64,000 bases of DNA from Klebsiella pneumoniae (GTDB lineage: Bacteria; Myxococcota_A; UBA796; SXON01): the NCBI GenBank assembly GCA_945861635.1, contig CAMAWH010000009.1, positions 62,001-126,000 on the forward strand. Direction: 5' to 3'. A program made the translations under genes and the position numbers. The notes under the pieces were generated by a model. It was not told the origin of the DNA. It saw only the letters and a list, made by a program, of their open reading frames with translations, and did no database searches. Position 1 is the stretch's first letter. Each line of letters begins with the position of its first letter. Positions 41,887 to 51,869 of this stretch are shown in pieces.

Positions 41887-42879
41887 ATGCCCCAGTTCGA
41901 AGAAGGCACCACCCTCGACCGCTACATGATGGAGACCACCCACGCCCACCCAGAGGCCACGGGTCAGTTCGTCACGCTCGTAAAACAAGCCGCGCTGGCG
42001 GGAAAGCTCGTGTCTGCCCGCGTCAATCGCGCCGGTCTTGCCGGCATGTTTGGCGCCACCGGTTCGATGAACATACAGGGCGAGTACGTCCAGAAGATGG
42101 ACATTTACGCGAACGAAACGTTCAAACGGGCGCTTGAACACGCGGGCGTCTGCTGCCTGATCGTGAGCGAAGAGGAAGACGAGCCCGTCCGGATTCCCGC
42201 CCCGTTTGTCGAGGGGAACTACTTGTTTTGCATGGACCCGCTTGATGGGTCGTCGAACATCGACACGAACGCGTCGATCGGCACGATTTTCGGCATTTGG
42301 AGGCGGCAGTCCGATATCGGCCCCGCCACGATCGCGGACGTCCTGCGTCCAGGCCGCGAAATGGTCGCCTCCGGCTACATTGTCTATGGCGCGGGTACCG
42401 TGCTCGTGCTCACCACGGGGGCGGGCGTGATGGGGTTCACGCTCGATCCGACCGTCGGCGAATTCTTCCTTTCTCACCACGATATTCGCCTCGCACCGTC
42501 GACGAAAACGTATTCCTGCAACGAGGCGTACTCTGCACAGTGGGATCCGCGCCTGCGCGCGTGGTTGGACGAACAAAAGCAGCCGGAGTTGGGTGCCTCC
42601 GCGCGTTATATTGGGTCATTGGTGGGTGATTTTCACCGAAATCTTGTGAAGGGCGGCGTATTTCTTTACCCTCCCAGCGTGAAATCTCCGAGCGGAAAGC
42701 TGCGCATGCTCTACGAAGCGATGCCGCTTGCGATGCTGGCCGAAGCGGCCGGCGGCGCCGCCAGTGATGGGGTCGTCGATATCCTCGACAAGCGGCCGGA
42801 AACCATCCACGCCCGTACACCGCTCTACATCGGAAACCGTGACAATGTCGAGCAGATCGTGCGGGCGCTGCAGCGCTGA
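41887..42879 (+). CDS. fbp: Fructose-1,6-bisphosphatase class I
   Basis: Start at ATG 41887 (MPQFEEGTTLDRY); an upstream in-frame extension to 41830 lies under the -10 element and is not used. The 330 residues carry the class I signature MDPLDGSSNID (metal and phosphate), the earlier VSEEEDE acidic cluster, and the late substrate region GGVFLYPPSVKSPSGKLR. The enzyme hydrolyses fructose-1,6-bisphosphate to fructose-6-phosphate, a gluconeogenesis step. The next gene overlaps by one base (TGATG). Confidence 0.96.
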   Translation: MPQFEEGTTLDRYMMETTHAHPEATGQFVTLVKQAALAGKLVSARVNRAGLAGMFGATGSMNIQGEYVQKMDIYANETFKRALEHAGVCCLIVSEEEDEPVRIPAPFVEGNYLFCMDPLDGSSNIDTNASIGTIFGIWRRQSDIGPATIADVLRPGREMVASGYIVYGAGTVLVLTTGAGVMGFTLDPTVGEFFLSHHDIRLAPSTKTYSCNEAYSAQWDPRLRAWLDEQKQPELGASARYIGSLVGDFHRNLVKGGVFLYPPSVKSPSGKLRMLYEAMPLAMLAEAAGGAASDGVVDILDKRPETIHARTPLYIGNRDNVEQIVRALQR

Positions 42880-43877
42880 TGTCGCGACTTCCGCCGCTCC
42901 CCCAAAACATTGAGGTAGTCTCCGAGGCGGACGTCGTGCAGCACGCCCAGCACGGCGAGCCCGTCCGCCTGCACAAGCAGCACATCCGCGTTGACGGCCG
43001 CCTTGCCTTGGTTCGCAAGTTCACGGCGGCGGGCCCGAAAGTCGTGCTGGTTCACGGTTTCGCTCAGAATCGCTACAGTTGGCACTCGACCAATCGCTCG
43101 TTCAGCGCGTGGCTCGCGGCCCGCGGATTCGACGTCTACACGCTGGAATTGCGGGGCCATGGCAACTCGCGCGCATCGCAAGGGCCCGAGCGCTTTTCCG
43201 ACTACGTTGACGATGCCGTCGTCGTCGCGGAAGCATTATCGGAGCCGGCGTTCTGGGTGGGTCACTCGCTGGGCGGGGGGGTCAGCTACGCGGCGGCGAC
43301 TCGGGTCTCGCTTCGGGGTGTCGTCGGCATCGGTGCCTTGTATCGTTTCGCGCAGGCAAACCGGACATTGCATTGGTTGTGTAGGGCCAGCACGCTCATC
43401 CGCGGCCGGCGCTTCCTCGGCAACGTGTCCGTCCGCACGCGCCTCGCCGGGAATCTGCTCTCGAAGCTCTACGGCATCTCCGATATTGCGGGCTATGCGT
43501 TCCCCATCTCTGGCTGGGCGCCAGAGAGCATCGAGCCGGACATCCTCGCGGAACGGTTGGAGCGCGGCTTCGATTGGACGAGCCTGCACGTATGGCTGGA
43601 CATGGCGAAAATGGGCGCTTCCGGTGAATTTGAGTATGACGACGCCTGGTCGCGCGCCGATGTTCCATTGCTTTGCATTGCAGGAGACCTCGATCATCTC
43701 ATGCTCCCGGCGGACGCCCGCGTGGCCTATGATCGCTCGGGATCCAAGGATCGAACGTGGATGTTGCTGGACGATTGGAACACGGGCATGCATTGGGGCC
43801 ACCTGGATATGGTGATTGGCACACACGCGCCGGCGGTTGTTTGGAAGCCGATTCATGACTGGATGACGGCCCGATGA
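42879..43877 (+). CDS. Alpha/beta-fold hydrolase
   Basis: The nucleophile elbow reads VGHSLGGG (G-H-S-L-G), after the oxyanion region VHGFAQNRYSW; an acid is expected near AGDLDHLML and the catalytic His at MHWGHLDMV. 332 residues, no signal peptide. Esterase, lipase or thioesterase activity is likely, substrate unknown. It overlaps fbp at the start and the kinase at the end (ATGA). Confidence 0.88.
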   Translation: MSRLPPLPQNIEVVSEADVVQHAQHGEPVRLHKQHIRVDGRLALVRKFTAAGPKVVLVHGFAQNRYSWHSTNRSFSAWLAARGFDVYTLELRGHGNSRASQGPERFSDYVDDAVVVAEALSEPAFWVGHSLGGGVSYAAATRVSLRGVVGIGALYRFAQANRTLHWLCRASTLIRGRRFLGNVSVRTRLAGNLLSKLYGISDIAGYAFPISGWAPESIEPDILAERLERGFDWTSLHVWLDMAKMGASGEFEYDDAWSRADVPLLCIAGDLDHLMLPADARVAYDRSGSKDRTWMLLDDWNTGMHWGHLDMVIGTHAPAVVWKPIHDWMTAR

Positions 43878-46800
43878 GCGCACGGATGTTCCAGGGGTGC
43901 TCGCTTTTGGAGCGCATCGGCGAGGGCGGCATCGGAGATGTGTTTCGCGCTGAATGGCAGGGGAGAGAGGTCGCGCTGAAAATCCTCCGCGACCCGGAAC
44001 GTGCGTCGATGCGCCGACGATTTATTCGGGAAGGAAGGTTGCTACAGCGGTTAGCGCATCCGAGCCTCGTCCGCTGTTACGGGATCATCGAGGGCGACCA
44101 GCCGGCGCTGGTGCTGGAATTGCTGCGGGGGGAAACGCTTGACGCCCGCATCGCGCGGATGCCGCTCGGAGGCGACGAGGGGGTGCTGCTCGCCTCGGCG
44201 TTGCTGCGCGTGCTGGGGTTTCTGCATGAGCACGGCATCATCCATCGTGACGTAAAATCCTCCAATATCTTCCTTGCGGATGACCATCGGGTCGTGCTGA
44301 TGGATCTCGGGCTGGCGGTGGACCCCACGGACCCGCTCACGACGACGCTGGGTGACGTGCTGGGCACCTACGCATATATGGCGCCGGAGCAGATCGCGGG
44401 TGCGGAAACGGACCATCGCTGCGACCTCTATTCGCTGGGCATCGCGCTGTACGAGGCGGTGAGCACACAGCGGCCGTTTCATGCCCGCGGTCCGGCGCAA
44501 TACCTGCAGGTACACCGCGCCGGCGGCGCCACTCCGCTCGTCGAGGTCGCTCCGAGCGTGCCCGTCCGCCTTGCGATGCTTGTGGACCGGCTCATGGCGC
44601 GCGATCCGGCGGCGCGTCCGGGTTCCGCGGCGATTGCGCTCGCGCTTTTGACCGGCCATACGGGCGTCAAGCGCGGACTGGAGCCGCCCAGAGTGGTCGG
44701 AAGGGAGGCGGTGGTCGGCGCCGTGCAGGCGCTCCTCGAAGTCGGCGGCGTGCTGCGGATCGGGGGAGAGGTTGGGAGCGGCACGGGCGCGATGGCTCGG
44801 ATGGCGCGCGAGGTGGCGCGCGCCGAGGGCGTTGAACAGGTCACCGTGCGCTGCCGGCCGCGAACGCACGAAGCGGAAGTCATCAGCGCGCTTGCACGCG
44901 AGCTCAGCGCGATCGCCGGGGAGGTTCAGCCGGAGATCGAGCCGGTCCGGCGGGCGCTCGCGGACCTTGCAGCAGAGGGCACGCGGCTGCTTCTCGTTGC
45001 AGAGGACATCGATCTTTCCTTGCCAGAAGTTGCAACGCTGCTCGGGTCACTGGCGACGACGCCGGGACTCGCGCTCTTGGTTACGGCCACCGCGCTCCCG
45101 CGCGAGCCGATCGGACGGGACATCGTGCTCCGTCCACTCTCGCTATCGGAAGTTCGCACGTTGGTCGGTGGTATGCTGGGATCGTCGGTGGTACCACTGG
45201 GCCTTGACACCGCGCTCCACCAGCTGAGCGGCGGCCTGCCTGCGCTCGTCGTGACATCGGTGCGAGAGCAAACGGAGCGCGGCGCGATCTGGTGTGAGGG
45301 CAACACGCCGGACGGCCTCCCGAGGTGGACCTGGGACCCGACGCTCCGGCTGCGCCCGGGTCCGGACATGGGGCGGATGTTCGACCGCGCGTTGCGATCG
45401 CTGCCGGACGGCTCCCGCGCGCTTTTGCAGGCGTTGGCGCTGGCGGGTGGCTCGGTTCCGCTGGACCTTGTGCTTCAGGCCGCTGGACTCGACGCGAGCG
45501 GCGCCGACCTCGGACCGCTGGTTCGTGCGGGGCTGGCGCGGGTGGAAATCGAATCGGGAGAGGAGTGGGCGAATCTGCACCGCGCCGTCATGGAGCCGTT
45601 GGTGATCCATGGTATTGCGGTGCCGGAGCGGCGTCGCATCCACTGTGCGCTCGCCGATGCGACGCGGTCGCGCCCGATGGGAGAGTGGGAGCAGCGGTTT
45701 CTTGTTTTGCACGCCGCTCTCGGCGCGTCGGAGCCCGCGCACACGGAACGTCTGGTGGAATTGGGGGACCACCTGGTCGGCGCAGGGCGATCGCTCGCCG
45801 CGCTCGACGCGCTGGACCATGCGGCGCTACTCCCGTTGGGCAATCCGCGCACCCACGCGCTACTCGCACTGGCCCGGGCCGACGCTCTCCGCGCGACCGG
45901 ACGTCTCGCCGAGGCGAAGGATGCGTTGCAGGCAGGCCGCGCTGTGGCGGAGGAAATTGGCGATGACGCGCTGGTGGGCCGCGCCATTCTCTCGCAAGCG
46001 GAAACTCTCATCCTCGCCGGTGTCGCGCTCGGCGAGCCGATTATGGACGAGATCGAACGGCGCGCCGGCCCGGTGCCTGACCCCCGATCGATGGTGATCA
46101 TGGCGGACTGCAGTCGCCTTGGCGGACGGGTCGGCGAGGCGCTTCGCCTGTACGAAATGGCGCTGGAACGTTCCCCTTCGCCGGCGCTGGACCGGGTAGC
46201 CGGGCAGGCCAAAATGGGCCGCGCCATCTGCCAGTCGCTTCACGGTGACGTTGCCGCGAGTGCGGACACGTACGCGCACCTCATTCGCGAGCTTCGCTAT
46301 AGAGATCAGAACGAAGCGGTGGGGGAGGCCCTTTGCCGGATGGCGGTTGTCCAACGCATGCAGGGCCTTGTCGGCCGTGCAGTGGAGAGTGTTCGCGTCG
46401 CGGAGGAGCTTGCGACGAAACGGAGCACGCCCCACCGAGTCGCGTTGGTGGTGGTGACGCGCGCGTCCATTCATTGTGCGGCCGGAGATCTCGACGCCGC
46501 GGCGGAACTGTTGCGCGCACACGCCGATTGTGCAGAGACACGCTGTCCATACCCGCTGCGCGCGTTCTTCTTCGAGGTGCTGGCGGAGCTGCGGCTCAGT
46601 ATGGGCGACAGCCCGGCTGCCCTGTCCGCGCACCTGGCCGGTGCAGAGGCGGCCGGTCTTGCTGGAGACGCCACGCGGCAGGCGTTCCACGCGGGGATGG
46701 TTGCCTTGCTCACCGCCGACGCCGACGCCGTTGCGGCGACGGTCGAGCGTTTGTCGGAAACCGGTGTGCACCGCCTCCAAGCACGGCTTCTGGCTGCCGG

Positions 46801-47053
46801 TGCGATCATTGGTCGTGACAGTGACGTGCTGCAGGTCGCAGAAATCGAAGCACGCGCCGCCGGGGATCAACTGCTTTTGCTGGAGATTCTGCACGCCATT
46901 CGGGGTCCGGGGAGCCGGGCTGAATCGAAACGCCTCGCGACTCGCGTCGTGGAAGGACTTTTTGGCCCCCTTCGCCAGCGATTTCTCGATCGGGCCGCCG
47001 TTCGGTGGGCGCTCGGGGAGCCGGACACCTCCCCGCGGGATACGAGGGGGTGA
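43874..47053 (+). CDS. Ser/Thr kinase with degenerate ATPase module and TPR tail
   Basis: Residues 1 to about 265 form a Hanks-type kinase: GEGGIGDVFRA (glycine loop), VALKIL (Lys), HRDVKSSN (catalytic loop), DLGLA in place of DFG, and MAPEQ. Residues about 270-540 look like a STAND/MalT-like ATPase but the P-loop GEVGSGTG lacks the Lys before Ser/Thr; Walker-B-like LLLVAEDID remains. From about 540 to 1059 the protein is TPR-like helices. No membrane segment is seen. The arrangement resembles PknK-type signalling kinases. It sits between the alpha/beta hydrolase and aldehyde dehydrogenase, joined by overlaps. Confidence 0.9.
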   Translation: MSARMFQGCSLLERIGEGGIGDVFRAEWQGREVALKILRDPERASMRRRFIREGRLLQRLAHPSLVRCYGIIEGDQPALVLELLRGETLDARIARMPLGGDEGVLLASALLRVLGFLHEHGIIHRDVKSSNIFLADDHRVVLMDLGLAVDPTDPLTTTLGDVLGTYAYMAPEQIAGAETDHRCDLYSLGIALYEAVSTQRPFHARGPAQYLQVHRAGGATPLVEVAPSVPVRLAMLVDRLMARDPAARPGSAAIALALLTGHTGVKRGLEPPRVVGREAVVGAVQALLEVGGVLRIGGEVGSGTGAMARMAREVARAEGVEQVTVRCRPRTHEAEVISALARELSAIAGEVQPEIEPVRRALADLAAEGTRLLLVAEDIDLSLPEVATLLGSLATTPGLALLVTATALPREPIGRDIVLRPLSLSEVRTLVGGMLGSSVVPLGLDTALHQLSGGLPALVVTSVREQTERGAIWCEGNTPDGLPRWTWDPTLRLRPGPDMGRMFDRALRSLPDGSRALLQALALAGGSVPLDLVLQAAGLDASGADLGPLVRAGLARVEIESGEEWANLHRAVMEPLVIHGIAVPERRRIHCALADATRSRPMGEWEQRFLVLHAALGASEPAHTERLVELGDHLVGAGRSLAALDALDHAALLPLGNPRTHALLALARADALRATGRLAEAKDALQAGRAVAEEIGDDALVGRAILSQAETLILAGVALGEPIMDEIERRAGPVPDPRSMVIMADCSRLGGRVGEALRLYEMALERSPSPALDRVAGQAKMGRAICQSLHGDVAASADTYAHLIRELRYRDQNEAVGEALCRMAVVQRMQGLVGRAVESVRVAEELATKRSTPHRVALVVVTRASIHCAAGDLDAAAELLRAHADCAETRCPYPLRAFFFEVLAELRLSMGDSPAALSAHLAGAEAAGLAGDATRQAFHAGMVALLTADADAVAATVERLSETGVHRLQARLLAAGAIIGRDSDVLQVAEIEARAAGDQLLLLEILHAIRGPGSRAESKRLATRVVEGLFGPLRQRFLDRAAVRWALGEPDTSPRDTRG

Positions 47054-48585
47054 TGGCCTCGGCGCACGGCGACCGTATTGCACTCTGCGACCCCCGAACC
47101 GGTGATCCGGCGGGCGAGATTGCGTGCACGCCGGTCGCCGATGTCCCGGGCGTCGTTGCGCGGGCGCGGATTGCCGGCGCGGCGTGGTCGGCTCGCCCGC
47201 TCGACGAGCGGAAGCGTGGGGTGGAGCGACTTCGCGATGCGTTCATGGCCCGCGCGAACGATGTCGCCGACGTGCTGATCGCGGAAATTGGCAAGCCGAG
47301 CGGTGAGGCGTGGACGTCGGAAATCGTCACGACTGGAGAATTGTTTGCCCACTGGTTGGAGGTCATCGACGACGAATTGGCGCCGGTACCTGTTCCGCTC
47401 AACCCGGTGAACTATCCGTTCAAGTCGGTTGAACTGCGGCCGGAGCCGGTGGGCGTTGTCGCGTTGATCATGCCGTGGAACTACCCGATCAATCTGCCGC
47501 TGCGTACGATTGTGCCCGCCCTTCTCGCTGGAAATGCCGTCGTATTCAAGCCGTCGGAGCATTCCGCGCGGTGTGGCGCGCTGCTGGGCGAAATTTTTGC
47601 TTCGGCCCTGCCGGCAGACCTTGTCGGGGTGGTTCAGGGTGGCCCGGAGCAGGGCGCGGCGCTTGTCGATGGGCGCCCGGACAAAATCGTGTTCACCGGC
47701 TCCGTTGCCGGCGGTCGCCAGGTCGCGCAGCGCGCGGCGGGTCACCTCATCCCCTGTTCGATGGAGCTTGGAAGCAAGGACCCCGCGGTCGTTCTGTACG
47801 ACGCAAAAATCGACCGCGCGGTCGAGGGCATTCTGTGGGGGGCGTTCCACAACGGGGGCCAGGACTGTGCGTCCGTGGAGCGCTGCTACGTCGATCAACG
47901 CATTTACGACGTTTTTGTCGAGAAGCTCGTCGCAAGGGCGTCCGCGCTGCGTGTGGGGCAGGACGTAGGTCCGCTCATCAACGCAGAGGCCGTAGCGCGC
48001 GTTCAGGCGCAGGTGACGGAGGCGGTTGCGGGCGGCGCGGCGGTGCGCTGCGGCGGTGCGCCGACGGGCGTAGGTTTTCACTACCCGGCAACGGTGCTGA
48101 CAGGCGTGACCCACGCCATGCGCGTCATGACCGAAGAGACGTTTGGTCCGCTGCTCCCCGTCATTCCGTTCGCAACGGAAGACGAGGCGGTGACGTTGGC
48201 CAATTCGTCGAACTACGGGCTCTGCGCCTCGGTATGGACGCGTGACGTCAAGCGTGGAGAAGCGCTGCTTTCCCGTATCTCTTCGGGCGTTGCCTTCGTC
48301 AACAATTGCTGCTTTACGGGGCCGATGGGTGGGGCTGCCTGGGGCGGAAAAAAGGAAAGCGGATTTGGCGTTACCGGCTCCCGGTGGGGGCTCGGTGGGC
48401 TGGTCCAGCCGCGTACGGTCTGCATCGATCGCTCCTTTCAGGCGCGTGAGATGTGGTGGTATCCGTACACAGATTCACTCACGACGATGGCGCGGGGGCT
48501 CGTCGAGCTCAGCCGCTCCGGTGGGGCAAAAGTCTCGGGAGCCAGGATGGCCGTTTCGGGGCTGCTTGGTCGGTGGAACACCTAG
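47053..48585 (+). CDS. Aldehyde dehydrogenase family protein
   Basis: Start ATG 47053 overlaps the kinase stop (TGATG). The 510 residues hold the catalytic Cys in GGQDCASVE, the Glu in MELGSKDP, the NAD-binding region MPWNYPINLP and FTGSVAGG. A C-terminal extension of about 40 residues after the fold (EMWWYPYTDS) is unusual and aromatic. It oxidises an aldehyde to an acid; substrate unknown. A GGGAGG ribosome site for the next gene lies directly after its stop. Confidence 0.95.
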   Translation: MASAHGDRIALCDPRTGDPAGEIACTPVADVPGVVARARIAGAAWSARPLDERKRGVERLRDAFMARANDVADVLIAEIGKPSGEAWTSEIVTTGELFAHWLEVIDDELAPVPVPLNPVNYPFKSVELRPEPVGVVALIMPWNYPINLPLRTIVPALLAGNAVVFKPSEHSARCGALLGEIFASALPADLVGVVQGGPEQGAALVDGRPDKIVFTGSVAGGRQVAQRAAGHLIPCSMELGSKDPAVVLYDAKIDRAVEGILWGAFHNGGQDCASVERCYVDQRIYDVFVEKLVARASALRVGQDVGPLINAEAVARVQAQVTEAVAGGAAVRCGGAPTGVGFHYPATVLTGVTHAMRVMTEETFGPLLPVIPFATEDEAVTLANSSNYGLCASVWTRDVKRGEALLSRISSGVAFVNNCCFTGPMGGAAWGGKKESGFGVTGSRWGLGGLVQPRTVCIDRSFQAREMWWYPYTDSLTTMARGLVELSRSGGAKVSGARMAVSGLLGRWNT

Positions 48586-48591
48586 GGAGGG

Positions 48592-49332
48592 ATGTTGAGC
48601 AGGATTCGTTATCTCGGGCTGGACCTGGGCTGGACTCCTCGTGACAGTTCTGGCGGCGTTGTGCTGGAACTGCAGGGAGAAGGTGTACATGTGGTTAGTG
48701 CGGACTCGCTCCGCGCCCACGAGGACACGCTTCGTTGGATCACCCGAAACCGCGGCCGGGGGCAGTGTCTGCTCACGGTGAACGCGCCGATCATCGTGGA
48801 GAATCTATCGGGGGCGCGTCCGTGTGACAAGCTCCTGCAAGAGCACTTCTCGCGCTACCGCATCGACGAGTACGCGAACAATACGGTTGGCGCGTCGCAT
48901 CCGCGGACGATGGGCCGCGCGCTCATGCGGATGGGCTTCGATCCCAACCCGAGCGCCGAAGGTGACCGGATCATCGAAACGCACACCCAGTCGGCGCAGG
49001 TCATGCTGTTCGGCGTGGACCGCCCGGTTCGGACAAAGACCGGTCCAATCGGCGGTCGGAAGGAAGCCGTGGCTCGGCTGCGCGAGTTGATCACCGAGAA
49101 GATGATCAATGGCTCGCCCAAACTGATGCCGTCGACGGAGTTGGATGCCCTGATGGAGGCGCACTTGCCGGACCTCAACGGCACGCGACTTGGTGAACTG
49201 GAAGAGCGAATCGAGGCGCTGATTTGCGCGTACATTGGTGCGTTCCTCGGTCAGCGCGGCCCTGACGCGTGCGCGTTCCTCGGCGATCTCGACCGGGGCT
49301 ACATCCTTTTGCCGGACCCCTCTCGGGAGTAG
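48592..49332 (+). CDS. DUF429-family protein
   Basis: Start at ATG 48592 immediately behind GGGAGG; the TTG at 48595 has a more normal spacing and is possible. The 246 residues show YLGLDLGWTP and VNAPIIVENLSGARPCDKLL, typical of the DUF429 ribonuclease-H-like fold family. Function unknown. Confidence 0.85.
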   Translation: MLSRIRYLGLDLGWTPRDSSGGVVLELQGEGVHVVSADSLRAHEDTLRWITRNRGRGQCLLTVNAPIIVENLSGARPCDKLLQEHFSRYRIDEYANNTVGASHPRTMGRALMRMGFDPNPSAEGDRIIETHTQSAQVMLFGVDRPVRTKTGPIGGRKEAVARLRELITEKMINGSPKLMPSTELDALMEAHLPDLNGTRLGELEERIEALICAYIGAFLGQRGPDACAFLGDLDRGYILLPDPSRE

Positions 49333-49335
49333 CCG

Positions 49336-51837
49336 TTGTCCAGCCATCTGACCGACAAAAGCCTTCAGCTGGAAAGCGTTTTGGGCGGGTGGGCGCTCGC
49401 CCGCCGGCGTACGTTTGCGGAGCCCGGCGTCGAGCCGCACTACGCGCCGGATCGGACGTGTCGTATCGAGCACATCGACGTGCATCTTGGAATCGATCCC
49501 GTTCGACGTACGTTTTGCGGAAAGGCGACGCTTCGGCTCGCGCCGGTCGCAGGCGGTGGTTCAGTCGCGCGCCTTGATCTCGATGAGGTTGTGGTCGACA
49601 ACGTGACGGACGCCGCAGGTAATCCGCTCGGGTGGACCCACGCCGACGGCGTGTTGGCGATTGAATCGTTGGGAGAGGTTGTGGTGACCTGGCACGGTGC
49701 CAGTCCGCGTCGCGGGCTGTACTTTGTCGGGCCGACGGCCGCCGAGCCGCATCGTCTCGCGGAAGCGTGGACGCAGTGTCAGGACCAGGACGCCCACTTC
49801 CTCCTTCCTTGTTTCGACCACCCCTCGGTCAAGCACACGTGGTCCATCACGATCGTCGCGCCGGCACCGTACACCGTCGTGAGTAACGGTCGTTTTCTCG
49901 GGCGAGAGGAGAACGCGTGGCGCTGGGCGGTTGACGCACCGATGCCCGCGTACCTGTTTTCGGCGATCGCGATGGAAGCGGACGTACACCTCGCCGCCGA
50001 TTCGCCGGTCGAGGCGCGCTACGTCGTCCCCCGCGGCTCCGACAACGCGGCGGTTGAGCGCGCGTTTCGCAAGACGCCGTCGATGATCGGCTTCCTATCG
50101 GCTTTATACGGAGATTATCCGTGGCCCCGATACGACCAGATCATCGTTCACGACTTCATTTTCGGTGGAATGGAGAACCTGGCGGCAACCACGCTGACCG
50201 ACGTCACGCTCGTCGACGCTCGGGCCGCGCTCGACAACGATCTTGACGACCTTGTTGTCCACGAATTGGCGCACCAGTGGTTCGGCGATTTATTGACGTG
50301 TCAAGACTGGTCGCAGGGGTGGCTCAACGAGGGATGGGCGACCTACACGGAGTCCCTGTGGTTGGCACATGATCGCGGCACGGACGCGGCGGCGTGGCAT
50401 TTGTACGAGCAAATGGGTCAATACCTGTCCGAAGACGGCGATCGTTATCGCCGGCCCATCGTTTCGTATCTCTTTCGGGCGCCGATCGACGTGTTCGACA
50501 GGCATCTCTACGAGAAGGGCGCGCTCGTCCTGCATACGCTGCGAACCGTCCTTGGGGATGACGCGTTTTGGGGCGGAGTACGCCTGTACCTCACGCGTCA
50601 CCGGTTTCAGACGGTGCATACGCGGCACTTCCAACGCGCGCTCGAGGACGCCACCGGGCGATGCCTCGACCAGTTTTTCGCCGAATGGGTGTATGGCGCG
50701 GGGCATCCCGCGCTCGACGTCACGGTTGCGTGGTCGGACGGCGCCCTCAGTGTCACGGTCAAGCAGAAGCAAGAAGGAGAGGGTGTCGCGCCGATCTTCC
50801 ACTTCCCGCTCGTGATCGAATTCGGGGGAGAACGCCGGACATTGTCCATCGACGCTCGGGAGAGGACGTACTCCATGCCGTGTGCCGTCGTTCCGACCTT
50901 CGTGGCGGTTGACCCGGGCTTTCGCGTCCTGGCGGAAGTGAAATTCAAGGCCCCGCGTTCGATGCTCGTCGCTCAGCTCGCTGCCGACCCCTGCGTGGTC
51001 GGTCGCATTCGCGCGGCGGTAGCGTTGGGAGAGGAGGCGTCGCCGGAGGCGATCGATGCCTTGATCGGAGCTCTGCGCAACGGAGAGTTCTACGGTGTTC
51101 GCGGCGAGATTGCCGACGTTCTGGCGGCGCGCGGGGGCAACGCCGAAACAGCGGCACTCCTCGGCGCAACGTTGACGGCTGATGCCCGCGTGCGGCAGCG
51201 CGTCGTCGCGGCTCTCAGCAAGATTCGGCGGCCGGAGGTCGCTGCAGCCCTGGCGGCTCTGCCGGAGGACGCCTCGATCATGGTGGAGGGAGAAATCGTT
51301 CGCGTGCTCGGTAAACACCGAGCGGTCGGGGTGCACGCGCGCGCCGAACGTGCGTTGGCGATGGATAGCTGGTGTGAGATTCTTCGGGCACGCGCGCTGG
51401 AAGCGCTGGGTCATACGCGCGACCCGCGCGTGTTTGAAACGATCGTGGCGTGGACCAGCGCCGAAAAACCGGCGCGCGCACGTGCCGCCGCCGCCGCGGC
51501 CCTCTCGCGGCTTGGGGACGAGGTCGAGGAAACGCGGACGCGCGCTGTAGAACGCCTGATCATCCTCGCAGAAGATGAACAGTTCCGCGTTCAGGTTGCC
51601 GCGATCAGCTGGCTCGGCCACCTCAAGGACACGCGCGCGCTCGCCGTGCTTACGCGAATCCACGATTCATCCCCCGACGGGCGCTGCCGACGTCTGGCGT
51701 TCGAGGCGATGACCGTCATTCGCGACGGTCGCACGACCGACGCCGGTCTTTCGGGGCTCAAACGCGAATTGGAAGGACTGGTGGAAGAGAATCGAAAGTT
51801 GCGCGATCGCGTCGGGAAACTGGAAGAACGCAAGTAG
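49336..51837 (+). CDS. M1-family aminopeptidase with HEAT-like C-terminal domain
   Basis: TTG 49336, with GGGAG 6 bases upstream, is the likely start; no closer ATG exists. The M1 motifs are FGGMENLAA (substrate-binding G-x-M-E-N) and HELAHQWFGD with the third zinc ligand in NEGWATYTESL, near residues 290-335. After the catalytic part, from about 540 to 833, helical repeats of HEAT type occur (EAIDALIGALRNGEFYGVRG, RRLAFEAMTVIRDGR). It removes N-terminal residues in the cytosol; no signal peptide is seen. It ends the collinear run that begins at fbp. Confidence 0.93.
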   Translation: MSSHLTDKSLQLESVLGGWALARRRTFAEPGVEPHYAPDRTCRIEHIDVHLGIDPVRRTFCGKATLRLAPVAGGGSVARLDLDEVVVDNVTDAAGNPLGWTHADGVLAIESLGEVVVTWHGASPRRGLYFVGPTAAEPHRLAEAWTQCQDQDAHFLLPCFDHPSVKHTWSITIVAPAPYTVVSNGRFLGREENAWRWAVDAPMPAYLFSAIAMEADVHLAADSPVEARYVVPRGSDNAAVERAFRKTPSMIGFLSALYGDYPWPRYDQIIVHDFIFGGMENLAATTLTDVTLVDARAALDNDLDDLVVHELAHQWFGDLLTCQDWSQGWLNEGWATYTESLWLAHDRGTDAAAWHLYEQMGQYLSEDGDRYRRPIVSYLFRAPIDVFDRHLYEKGALVLHTLRTVLGDDAFWGGVRLYLTRHRFQTVHTRHFQRALEDATGRCLDQFFAEWVYGAGHPALDVTVAWSDGALSVTVKQKQEGEGVAPIFHFPLVIEFGGERRTLSIDARERTYSMPCAVVPTFVAVDPGFRVLAEVKFKAPRSMLVAQLAADPCVVGRIRAAVALGEEASPEAIDALIGALRNGEFYGVRGEIADVLAARGGNAETAALLGATLTADARVRQRVVAALSKIRRPEVAAALAALPEDASIMVEGEIVRVLGKHRAVGVHARAERALAMDSWCEILRARALEALGHTRDPRVFETIVAWTSAEKPARARAAAAAALSRLGDEVEETRTRAVERLIILAEDEQFRVQVAAISWLGHLKDTRALAVLTRIHDSSPDGRCRRLAFEAMTVIRDGRTTDAGLSGLKRELEGLVEENRKLRDRVGKLEERK

Positions 51838-51869
51838 CGTTTATCCGGCGGGCTCCCGGTGGCGGGCGG

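Noticed and set aside
45860..48114. Long minus-strand frames under the kinase and aldehyde dehydrogenase
   Set aside because: Third-position GC creates open frames here; both plus-strand genes have full catalytic motifs.
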